Part shown: one piece after another, positions 1-6,227 of the stretch
Numbering within the stretch: the stretch's first letter is position 1
Layout: each line of letters starts with the position of its first letter
From: Rikenellaceae bacterium
GTDB lineage: Bacteria > Bacteroidota > Bacteroidia > Bacteroidales > Rikenellaceae
Direction: 5' to 3'
DNA: 6,227 nucleotides
Assembly (NCBI GenBank): GCA_020859875.1
Contig: JAJBVJ010000193.1
Location: 1 to 6,227, forward strand
Program-made: the position numbers and the translations under genes
Notes under the pieces: generated by a model
Told to the model about the DNA's origin: nothing
Seen by the model: only the letters and a program-made list of their open reading frames with translations
Database searches by the model: none

Positions 1-11
1 GCTCAGGGTCG

Positions 12-1886
12 TTACCGTTTCCCTTTCTTCGCCTGCTGTGTCTGTTGCTGCTGAGCATTCATCATATCCTCGTAACGTGCCTGCCATTTCGATTTTTTCT
101 TCGGCTTCTTCGCGTTCTCTTTCATACGGGCATGGAGCTTCTCGTCGTTTACGATATAGCGGAACCCGTAGGTCTGCAGGATGGTTATAAGGGTCGAAAG
201 CGTATAGTAGTAGCTCAGGCCGCTGGCGTAATTGTTGAACCAGAAGAGCATCATGAGCGGCATCAGATAGAGGCTCATGAATTTCATCGTCCCCATCTGG
301 GGGGTCGACATCGCCTGCTGGGACATACTGATCCGTCCCGAAATGTGTATCATAACCGCCATCAGCAGCGGGAACAGGGCCACATGGTCGCCGTAGAAGG
401 GTACGTTGAACGGCAGGTTCAGTATGCTGTCATACGACGACAGGTCGTGGGCCCAGAGGAACGACTGCCCGCGAAGCTCAATCGACGAGGGGAAAAAGCG
501 GAACAAGGCTATCAAAATGGGGAATTGCAGCAGCACGGGCCAGCATCCCCCCATCGGGCTCACGCCGGCCTTTTTATACATCTCCATCATCGCCTGCTGT
601 TTCTTCATCGCATCCTCCTTCTTGGGATAGCGAGCGTTGAGTTCTTCCATCTCGGGCTTCAGGAGCCTCATCTTCGCCTGCGACAAATAGGACTTGTAAG
701 TGAGCGGCAGTAGCAGTATCTTTATTATTAGCGTTAGGAGAAATATAATAAGCCCGTAGCTGGTGATGAATTTACCCAGATTGTTGAATACCGGGATAAC
801 GATCCACTTATTCACCCAGCGATACATCCACCCTCCCAGCTGTATCACGCGCTCGGCCTCTATGTCGTAGCTTTTGAGCAGGGAATACTTGTTCGGCCCA
901 TAATAGAACCTGAAACCGTACTGGGTCTGGTTCTTATCGAACGGGATGGCGATTGAGGCGTTGTAACGTTTCAGGATCGATTCCCCCGACTCGAAGGAGT
1001 CGTAGCTTATTTTTGCATTTTCGAAATAGGTGTCGGCAATAAAGATCGAGGAGAAGAACTGCTGTTTGAAGGCGATCCAGTGAATCCGGGTATTGACCGT
1101 TGCATCTTTCGACGACTTGGACATCCCGAGTTCCTCCACGGAATCCACCCCCGGATACCTGTAAAATATCGAGGAATAGTTGCTGTAATTCTCCGGCCCT
1201 TTTTCGTTTCGGGGTTCCACGCTTCTCCAATTGGCCAGTATGTCATACTGGTTGGAAAGGTGGTTCTCCATGTTGACGAAATTCATCCTGAAGTCCACCA
1301 TATACTCCCCGTCGGCAAGGGTATAGATATACTCTAGGTAAGAGAGCGAATCTACATGCAGGCGCAGCGAGAGGGAATTTCCCGCCGAAGGCCCCTGGGT
1401 GAAATAATAATCCCCGGTATTTACCTGCAAGTTATTGGCTCCCCGCAGGATAAAAAAACTAAGGTCGAAACGGGCGCTCCCGGGGGATATGAGCCGCACC
1501 GGTTCGCCGTCGAAGCGGTCGTAATCCTTCAGCACCACATCCGTGACCTGCCCCCCGAAATTGGACAGGGTGACCGAAATTAGGTCGTTCTCCAGTTTAT
1601 ACTGTGTCTCCTGTCCGGTCTGGGCGCTTAGCAGCTCGGAGCCGAACTGCTGCATCCGCAGGGAATCCTGCCCGGATGGTTCCCCTTCCGCAGCCTCGAA
1701 TATCCCGCTATCGAAACTCTCCGGAGCGAGCACCGGTATCTCTTCGAGCCGCTGGTGTACCAGTGCGATCGAATCGCGTATCTCTTTTTCCCGCTGGTAG
1801 CGGGCCGCCCTTTTCGAATTGTACCATGTGAACCCGAAAAGGATCACACCTATCAGTAGTAAGCCTGTAAATGTATTCTTATTCAT
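12..1886 (-). CDS. yidC: Membrane protein insertase YidC (Oxa1/Alb3 family), complete
   Basis: This 624-residue protein inserts and folds inner-membrane proteins, alone or with SecYEG. It has the long Gram-negative architecture. TM1 spans about residues 6-21. A beta-rich periplasmic P1 domain follows at about 95-345, with a 'LSNFGGQVTDVVLKDY' block at 107-122. The conserved core has TM2 at about 374-396, a charged cytoplasmic helical hairpin at about 398-440, then TM segments at about 447-466, 500-517, 534-551 and 554-574. Family signatures are 'QAKMRLLKPEM' (403-413) and 'GGCWPVLLQFPI' (446-457). In TM2 the groove arginine of E. coli YidC (R366) aligns with K389, so the charge is kept. The tail (581-624) is Lys/Gln-rich, with 'KKPKKKSK' at 593-600, and may contact ribosomes (inference). 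The ATG at 1886 places TM1 directly after it, and AGGA lies 4 nt upstream. The gene starts 79 bp after pyrG and is probably cotranscribed with it. Confidence 0.97.
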   Translation of the reverse strand: MNKNTFTGLLLIGVILFGFTWYNSKRAARYQREKEIRDSIALVHQRLEEIPVLAPESFDSGIFEAAEGEPSGQDSLRMQQFGSELLSAQTGQETQYKLENDLISVTLSNFGGQVTDVVLKDYDRFDGEPVRLISPGSARFDLSFFILRGANNLQVNTGDYYFTQGPSAGNSLSLRLHVDSLSYLEYIYTLADGEYMVDFRMNFVNMENHLSNQYDILANWRSVEPRNEKGPENYSNYSSIFYRYPGVDSVEELGMSKSSKDATVNTRIHWIAFKQQFFSSIFIADTYFENAKISYDSFESGESILKRYNASIAIPFDKNQTQYGFRFYYGPNKYSLLKSYDIEAERVIQLGGWMYRWVNKWIVIPVFNNLGKFITSYGLIIFLLTLIIKILLLPLTYKSYLSQAKMRLLKPEMEELNARYPKKEDAMKKQQAMMEMYKKAGVSPMGGCWPVLLQFPILIALFRFFPSSIELRGQSFLWAHDLSSYDSILNLPFNVPFYGDHVALFPLLMAVMIHISGRISMSQQAMSTPQMGTMKFMSLYLMPLMMLFWFNNYASGLSYYYTLSTLITILQTYGFRYIVNDEKLHARMKENAKKPKKKSKWQARYEDMMNAQQQQTQQAKKGKR

Positions 1887-1906
1887 TTCTTCCTGACGCC
1901 CTGCAT
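1883..1906 (-). other. Possible 7-codon upstream mini-ORF overlapping the yidC start
   Basis: An ATG at 1906-1904 opens a seven-codon frame, MQGVRKK. Its TGA (1885-1883) overlaps the yidC ATG in an ATGA arrangement. An AGGA purine stretch (1894-1891) lies inside it, 4 nt before the yidC start. The layout could allow translational coupling. A frame this short arises easily by chance, and no Shine-Dalgarno-like sequence of its own is evident. Confidence 0.12.
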
Positions 1907-1927
1907 TCGGGCCCTTTATTTAAGTAA

Positions 1928-1948
1928 GGGAAGCCAGTACCGCTTCCC
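1928..1948 (-). terminator. Hairpin in the pyrG-yidC gap; weak terminator or mRNA structure
   Basis: A perfect 7-bp inverted repeat, GGGAAGC / GCTTCCC, encloses a 7-nt loop. It starts 18 nt after the pyrG stop. On the minus strand the stem is followed by TTACTTAAATAAAG, which is AT-rich but lacks a continuous T-tract. It may act as a leaky terminator or as a stabiliser or processing site between pyrG and yidC. I see no good Bacteroidota promoter between it and yidC, so full termination here is unlikely. Confidence 0.35.
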
Positions 1949-1965
1949 GGGTTTGTTCGATCTGT

Positions 1966-3594
1966 TTATTTTTCCGGACACCGATCCAGTGCGGCCTTTA
2001 CGAAATCTACGAAAAGCGGATGCGGCTTCATCACCGTGCTCTTGTATTCCGGGTGGAACTGCACCCCCACGAACCACGGATGCCCCTCTATTTCGACCGC
2101 CTCGACAAGGGTGGTATCGGGATTTATCCCCACGGGCTTCATCCCTCCGCCCACGAACTGGTCGAGATACTGGTTGTTAAACTCGTAGCGGTGGCGGTGG
2201 CGCTCCATAACCTGCTCCTTGCCGTAGGCGCTGCATATTTTCGTACCTTTCACAAGTTGGCACGGATAGGCTCCTAACCTCATCGTGCCTCCTTTCTCGG
2301 TCACCCCCTTCTGGTCTTCCATCAGGTCGATCACCGGATGCGGGGTGCTCGCCATCTCGGTGGAGTTGGCATCGGAAAGCCCCAGTACGTTCCTTGCGAA
2401 TTCGATCACCGCACACTGCATCCCCAGGCAGATACCCAGGAACGGCACACCCTTTTCCCGGGCGAATTTAACGGCGGCTATCTTTCCCTCTATCCCCCGG
2501 TTCCCGAACCCGGGTGCAACCAGTATCCCGCACATGCCGCTCAACGATTTCTCTATCGTATCCGTGTTGATCTTCTCGGAGTTAATGAAGTGTAATTTAA
2601 CCTTTACATGATTTGCGGCACCCGCATGGACAAAAGACTCCACGATGCTTTTATAGGCGTCGGGAAGCTCGGTATATTTACCCACGAGAGCGATATTCAC
2701 CGTCCGTTTGGGATTCTTCACCTTATCCACGAACTCCGTCCATCTAGTAAGGTCGGGCTCCTTGTCGCACGGCAAATTAAGTTTTTTGAGTGTTATCTCG
2801 TCGAATTTCTGCTCGCGCATCTTCAGCGGCACCTCGTAGATGGTGGGAACATCGATCGATTGCATCACCGCATCCGCATCCACGTTACAAAAGAGAGCGA
2901 CCTTGCGCTTGAGTTCGGCCGAGAGGTTCTTTTCCGTCCGCAGAACCAGAATATCGGGCTGAAGCCCGTTCTCCAGCATCATTTTCACCGAGTGCTGGGT
3001 CGGTTTCGTCTTGAGTTCGCCCGATGCAGAGAGGTACGGTATAAGGGTAAGATGTACGATCGCCGTCTGCCGGTCCCCGAGTTCGTAGCGCAGTTGGCGC
3101 ACGGCCTCGATGTATGGCAGCGACTCTATATCCCCCACGGTTCCGCCGATCTCGGTAATTATAACATCGTACTGTTTCTTCGACCCGAGCAGCTTGATCC
3201 GGCGCTTTATCTCGTCGGTAATATGCGGGATGACCTGCACGGTTTTCCCAAGGTACTCTCCCCGCCGTTCCTTATTGATTACACTCTGGTAGATCCTTCC
3301 CGTTGTGACATTGTTCGACTTGGTCGTCGGAATCGAAGTGAACCTCTCGTAATGGCCCAGGTCGAGGTCGGTTTCCTCCCCGTCCTCAGTAACATAGCAC
3401 TCGCCGTGCTCGTAAGGATTGAGGGTTCCCGGGTCGACGTTGATATAGGGGTCGAGCTTTTGTATCGTGACGCTGTAACCGCGCGCCTGGAGCAGTTTGG
3501 CCAGCGAGGCGGATATGATGCCCTTACCCAAAGAAGAGGCCACCCCACCCGTAACGAATATATACTTGGGGTGGCTTTTTGTATTGACTGACAT
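1966..3594 (-). CDS. pyrG: CTP synthase (glutamine-hydrolysing), complete
   Basis: This cytosolic enzyme converts UTP to CTP using ATP and glutamine, the last step of de novo CTP synthesis. At 542 residues it has the normal length for the family. The N-terminal amidoligase domain has the P-loop 'GGVASSLGKG' (16-25, with K24 matching E. coli K18). It also has 'ETDLDLGHYERF' (74-85, with D78 as probable Mg ligand), 'TEIGGTVGDIESLP' (147-160, with E148) and the UTP/CTP site 'KTKPTQHS' (195-202). The C-terminal class I glutamine amidotransferase domain (from about 298) has nucleophile C389 in 'GICLGMQ' and the H514/E516 pair in 'VQFHPE'. The oxyanion/lid segment reads 'APGFGNRGIEGK' (360-371), where E. 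coli has PGGFGYRG. The ATG at 3594 puts the P-loop at the usual distance from the N-terminus. No Shine-Dalgarno sequence precedes it, as is common in Bacteroidota. The gene lies 87 bp after the DUF349 gene and 79 bp before yidC. Confidence 0.98.
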   Translation of the reverse strand: MSVNTKSHPKYIFVTGGVASSLGKGIISASLAKLLQARGYSVTIQKLDPYINVDPGTLNPYEHGECYVTEDGEETDLDLGHYERFTSIPTTKSNNVTTGRIYQSVINKERRGEYLGKTVQVIPHITDEIKRRIKLLGSKKQYDVIITEIGGTVGDIESLPYIEAVRQLRYELGDRQTAIVHLTLIPYLSASGELKTKPTQHSVKMMLENGLQPDILVLRTEKNLSAELKRKVALFCNVDADAVMQSIDVPTIYEVPLKMREQKFDEITLKKLNLPCDKEPDLTRWTEFVDKVKNPKRTVNIALVGKYTELPDAYKSIVESFVHAGAANHVKVKLHFINSEKINTDTIEKSLSGMCGILVAPGFGNRGIEGKIAAVKFAREKGVPFLGICLGMQCAVIEFARNVLGLSDANSTEMASTPHPVIDLMEDQKGVTEKGGTMRLGAYPCQLVKGTKICSAYGKEQVMERHRHRYEFNNQYLDQFVGGGMKPVGINPDTTLVEAVEIEGHPWFVGVQFHPEYKSTVMKPHPLFVDFVKAALDRCPEK

Positions 3595-3642
3595 TATCGG
3601 AGACTGTTTGAAAGCTTTTAAAAATATGTGTTTTTGTGAACC

Positions 3643-3662
3643 CGGCCCGGTACACCGGGCCG
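3643..3662 (-). terminator. GC-rich hairpin between the DUF349 gene and pyrG
   Basis: A perfect 8-bp inverted repeat, CGGCCCGG / CCGGGCCG, encloses a 4-nt loop. It begins 20 nt after the DUF349-gene stop. On the minus strand it is followed by GGTTCACAAAAACACATATTTTT, so the T-run lies about 17 nt after the stem rather than directly behind it. That makes it an imperfect intrinsic terminator. It could instead form the 5' end of the pyrG mRNA if the candidate promoter at 3673-3681 is real. A short alternative pairing (GGCC-GGAC-GGCC) overlaps its upstream arm. Confidence 0.4.
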
Positions 3663-3672
3663 TCCGGCCGCC

Positions 3673-3681
3673 GCAAAAGTA
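3673..3681 (-). promoter_or_regulatory. Candidate Bacteroidota -7 promoter element for pyrG
   Basis: The minus strand reads TACTTTTGC, an exact match to the Bacteroidota -7 consensus TAnnTTTG followed by C. It abuts the stop codon of the DUF349 gene. I find no TTTG or TTG -33 element at the usual 19-21 nt upstream spacing, which weakens the call. If used, transcription would start at about 3664-3668, roughly 70 nt before the pyrG ATG. The GC hairpin would then sit at the very 5' end of the message. A weaker TATTTTTA sequence lies nearer pyrG, at about 3619-3626. Confidence 0.3.
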
Positions 3682-6227
3682 TTACTGCTGGCTGTCGATA
3701 AGGTTTATTTTTTCTATTGTTGCGTTCATTTCCTCGCGCGTGCGCTCTATCTTCTCTTTCACGTCGCGGATCATGGATTCGGCATTCTTGGAATTGGCGA
3801 AGAACCCTATATTGTTTTCCAGCAGGGCGATTTCCGACTCCATCTGTTTTACCTTGTTATATAGGCGGTCGCGTTCGAACCGAAGCCGCTTGTCGCCGCT
3901 CGACTTCATGCTTTGCACCTTCTCCTTGAACCGGTCTAACCGGACGGTCTGTCCGCTTCCCCGCAGAGTGGAGAAGGCGTTGCCCATCGCCTGTTTATAT
4001 TGCTTCTGGACAGCATCCTTCTGTTTTATCGGAACGAAACCTATTTCACTCCAGCGCCGCTGAAACTCTTTTATCATTTCGAAACCGCCGGCCGGTATAT
4101 CCGCACCCGCGATCTCCTCCAACAACTCTTTTTTGAGCCGCAGGTTTGTCTCCTGCTCGGCATCCTTCGAGGCGAAATGTGTAGATTTCCTCTCGAAGAA
4201 CCTGTCGCATGCGGCTCGAAAACGCTTCCACACGGCATCCGAATGACGGCGGGCGACAGGGCCCACTTCCTTCCATTTCTTCTGGAGGGCGATCAGTTCG
4301 TCGGTGGTCTTCTTCCAGTCTTCGCTATCCTTCAGGGCTTCTGCAGCTTCGCAAATCTCGTTCTTCAACTGGAGGTTGTGATCCATCTCGGCCTTCATCT
4401 GCTGGTAAAAGACCCTCTTCTGTTCGAAGAATTTATCACATGCGTTGCGGAATCGTTCGTATATGCGGGCGTTGTCCCTTTTCGGGGCGAACCCGATGGT
4501 TTTCCATACTTTTTGTATCTCCAAAAGCCTGTCCGAAGCCTTGTTCCACTCTTTGCGCGTAGTCCACATTCCGGCCGCCAGTTCTTCGGTCTTCACGCAT
4601 AGCTCCGTCTTGAGCTCCAAGTTCCCCTTTTGCTCGTCCTTCAGCGTGTCGAAATATTCCTGATGCTGTTTGTTGATCCGCGAACTGGCCTCCCGGAAAC
4701 GCTCCCAGAGCGATTCCTTGTACTCCCGGGCAACCGGGCCGGTCTCGCGCCACTGCTCGTGGAGTTTCTGGAGTTTATGGAAACTGTTTATCACCGAGGG
4801 CTCCAGAAGTAGGGATTCTGCTTCTTCGCAAAGGGCTATCTTGGCCTCATAGTTCCTGCGAAGGTCGAGGTCTCGAAGCTCCTTATTTATCTTTATATAA
4901 CTGTAGAAATTTTCGACGTGGTGGTTATAGGTTTCCCAAAGGTCTTTCACATTCGCCTGCGGTACCGGTCCGGCATCCCTCCATCGCTGTTGCAGGTCGC
5001 GGAAAGCATTGAAGGTATTGCCCACCGTCTCACTGCTGTTTACCAGCTCCTTGAGGTCTTCGATTATCTTCAGCTTTATCCGTAGGTTCTCCTCCTTACT
5101 CCGGTCGAGCTGTGCGATGAAAGCGTCCCGCCGACGGCGGTACTCGGCAAAGAGGTCTTTGAGCCTCTGCTCGTCGTTGTCGACGGGTGGGGCGAAATCC
5201 TCGGGCTCGCCGCCCTCCTCGGCAAACCTGCGGCGGAGCTCGTCGTGCTCGGCACGCAGTATCTTATAAAAGGCGACTTTGATCGCCTCCACTTCCCGAC
5301 GGATCGTCTGCACGGGTTTTTCCGCGAGCAATACGGCGAACATATCCAGCAGCTGGGCCTTCGTCTTGTCTGCGGTATCGAACGGTTGCGCACCCTCGGC
5401 CGACATGTCGTGCTGGAGTTCGCTGTCGTCCTCTTCACCCAGATCGAATTCGGGTCTTTCCGCCGCCAGTTTATCGAGTTCGGCCTCCTCGTCCGAGAAG
5501 TCTACCGTTTCGTTCGTTTGCTCCCCCGGCCGGACGCCCGGCTCCATATCAGCAGCGGGGGCGGCCGTTTCGGATACGGGTATTTCTCCTGTTTCACTAG
5601 CTGCGCCGACATGGTTTTCAGGCGCTTGGGGCCCTTTGGCTATCACATCCTGCGAATTTTTCACCTCCGCATTGTTATCTAACCCCGGGGCAGGCTCTGC
5701 CGGTTGGGGATCCTCATTCTTATTTATCACAGAATCCACTTTGTCAAAGGCGCCTTTATCTTCCGGCACATCTGCCACGGGTGCCTCCTCTACCGGACTA
5801 CCATCGGAAATCTCCGCGACCTGTCCGGCCCCGGTAATCTCCGCAGAAGCCTCCGGCACCGTTACGGTAGTCTCTTCTGCCGGCGCAGATATCTCCTCCG
5901 CCTCCCCCTGCCCGACAAGGACAACTTCTTCCGTTTGAGGCCCGGACGGGATTTTATCCGCACTTTCGACGGCTTGTCCTGCCTTCGGAATTTCCGTTAT
6001 GAGAGCTCCTTCTTCAGTCGAATAACTATCCGTTATCTCTTTTTCACTATTTACTACCGGCTCCTCCCGCTCGGGCTCTGTAACATCGTCTGCCTTGCCA
6101 GCCGTGGTATTTTCGTCCGCGGAAGTTTCCCCGTTTTCCGATACATCTTCTGGCCCGGTTTCAGCGGGAGCAGGGGAAACCGTCGGGGAGAATATCCTGT
6201 CCGGCGCTGCGGCTACCGAAACGGAAA
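3682..6227 (-). CDS. DUF349 tandem-repeat protein with long acidic N-terminus, 5' end outside window
   Basis: The function is unknown. Residue numbers here count from an in-frame GTG at 5859. That GTG is probably not the start: the frame stays open, with no stop and no ATG, to the window edge. At least 847 codons are therefore present. The N-terminal ~287 visible residues (through residue 165) are low-complexity and rich in E, A, P, T, S and V, with no Cys or Trp. By hand count they hold about 72 acidic and 15 basic residues. A charged helical region at about 166-255 follows. Five DUF349 repeats (Pfam PF03993) follow, with core tryptophans W293, W370, W452, W529 and W603. Their pattern is LQxxWxxxGPVxxxxxxxLWxxF. 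The C-terminus (about 640-725) is predicted coiled coil with 'NNIGFFANSKNAESM' at 682-696. I see no signal peptide or TM segment, so a cytoplasmic location is inferred. The TAA is at 3684-3682. Confidence 0.9.
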   Translation of the reverse strand, partial: SVSVAAAPDRIFSPTVSPAPAETGPEDVSENGETSADENTTAGKADDVTEPEREEPVVNSEKEITDSYSTEEGALITEIPKAGQAVESADKIPSGPQTEEVVLVGQGEAEEISAPAEETTVTVPEASAEITGAGQVAEISDGSPVEEAPVADVPEDKGAFDKVDSVINKNEDPQPAEPAPGLDNNAEVKNSQDVIAKGPQAPENHVGAASETGEIPVSETAAPAADMEPGVRPGEQTNETVDFSDEEAELDKLAAERPEFDLGEEDDSELQHDMSAEGAQPFDTADKTKAQLLDMFAVLLAEKPVQTIRREVEAIKVAFYKILRAEHDELRRRFAEEGGEPEDFAPPVDNDEQRLKDLFAEYRRRRDAFIAQLDRSKEENLRIKLKIIEDLKELVNSSETVGNTFNAFRDLQQRWRDAGPVPQANVKDLWETYNHHVENFYSYIKINKELRDLDLRRNYEAKIALCEEAESLLLEPSVINSFHKLQKLHEQWRETGPVAREYKESLWERFREASSRINKQHQEYFDTLKDEQKGNLELKTELCVKTEELAAGMWTTRKEWNKASDRLLEIQKVWKTIGFAPKRDNARIYERFRNACDKFFEQKRVFYQQMKAEMDHNLQLKNEICEAAEALKDSEDWKKTTDELIALQKKWKEVGPVARRHSDAVWKRFRAACDRFFERKSTHFASKDAEQETNLRLKKELLEEIAGADIPAGGFEMIKEFQRRWSEIGFVPIKQKDAVQKQYKQAMGNAFSTLRGSGQTVRLDRFKEKVQSMKSSGDKRLRFERDRLYNKVKQMESEIALLENNIGFFANSKNAESMIRDVKEKIERTREEMNATIEKINLIDSQQ

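Noticed and set aside
45..713. 222-codon plus-strand open frame opposite the yidC C-terminal half
   Set aside because: It overlaps the conserved YidC core completely. The His/Arg/Gln-rich translation has no family resemblance.
2608..3591. 327-codon open frame on the plus strand, fully antisense to pyrG
   Set aside because: It lies opposite a gene with every catalytic motif intact. Its translation is rich in H, R, L and V with no recognisable domain, as expected from reverse-complement reading of conserved codons. There is no promoter or start signal to support it.
4046..4753. Overlapping alternative frames on both strands within the DUF349 repeats
   Set aside because: They are short, mutually overlapping and without motifs. 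The repeat periodicity and conserved Trp/GPV motifs clearly select the main frame.
5857..5859. GTG at 5859 as the start of the DUF349 gene
   Set aside because: The frame is open with the same acidic composition for a further 122 codons to the window edge. The GTG falls inside a low-complexity stretch with no start context.
5279..5938. 219-codon plus-strand open frame rich in Ser/Ala/Thr/Pro, opposite the DUF349 acidic tail
   Set aside because: It is a mirror of the low-complexity Glu/Ala/Pro codons: GAG, GAA and GCx in reverse give Ser, Leu, Phe and Ala-like codons and avoid stops. No domain or initiation signal is seen.
1..6227. Mobile element, CRISPR, tRNA/rRNA or defence/toxin system
   Set aside because: Reading both strands, I found no direct-repeat array, tRNA cloverleaf, transposase or integrase motif, or terminal inverted repeat pair. 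The window is filled by three ordinary core genes.

Overview
The window looks like a chromosomal housekeeping segment from a member of the Bacteroidota, most likely the order Bacteroidales. Four things suggest this. The CTP synthase and YidC carry sequence variants I associate with that phylum. The tandem DUF349 protein has the C-terminal 'NNIGFFANSK' block seen in Bacteroidales homologues. pyrG lacks a Shine-Dalgarno sequence. A TAnnTTTG-type -7 element precedes pyrG. Base composition is slightly above 50% GC by eye, which would fit a Rikenellaceae/Alistipes-like genome, but I cannot fix family or genus.

All three genes lie on the minus strand, so transcription runs from high to low coordinates. 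From 6227 to 3682 is a DUF349-repeat protein that is cut by the window edge. It has a very acidic low-complexity N-terminus, five tandem repeats and a C-terminal coiled coil. An 87-bp gap (3595-3681) holds a perfect 8-bp GC-rich hairpin and a candidate pyrG promoter. Next come pyrG (CTP synthase, 3594-1966) and a 79-bp gap with a 7-bp hairpin. yidC (membrane protein insertase, 1886-12) follows. The last 11 bases hold nothing recognisable.

The pyrG and yidC products are essential-type core proteins: pyrimidine nucleotide supply and inner-membrane protein insertion. Their spacing and shared orientation suggest cotranscription. The DUF349 protein has no established function.

I see no mobile element, CRISPR array, tRNA/rRNA, toxin-antitoxin or defence gene. 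I found no convincing new multi-gene system. The points most worth following up are the long acidic extension of the DUF349 protein, whose true start lies outside the window, and the hairpin/promoter arrangement in front of pyrG. The long open frames on the plus strand read as antisense shadows.
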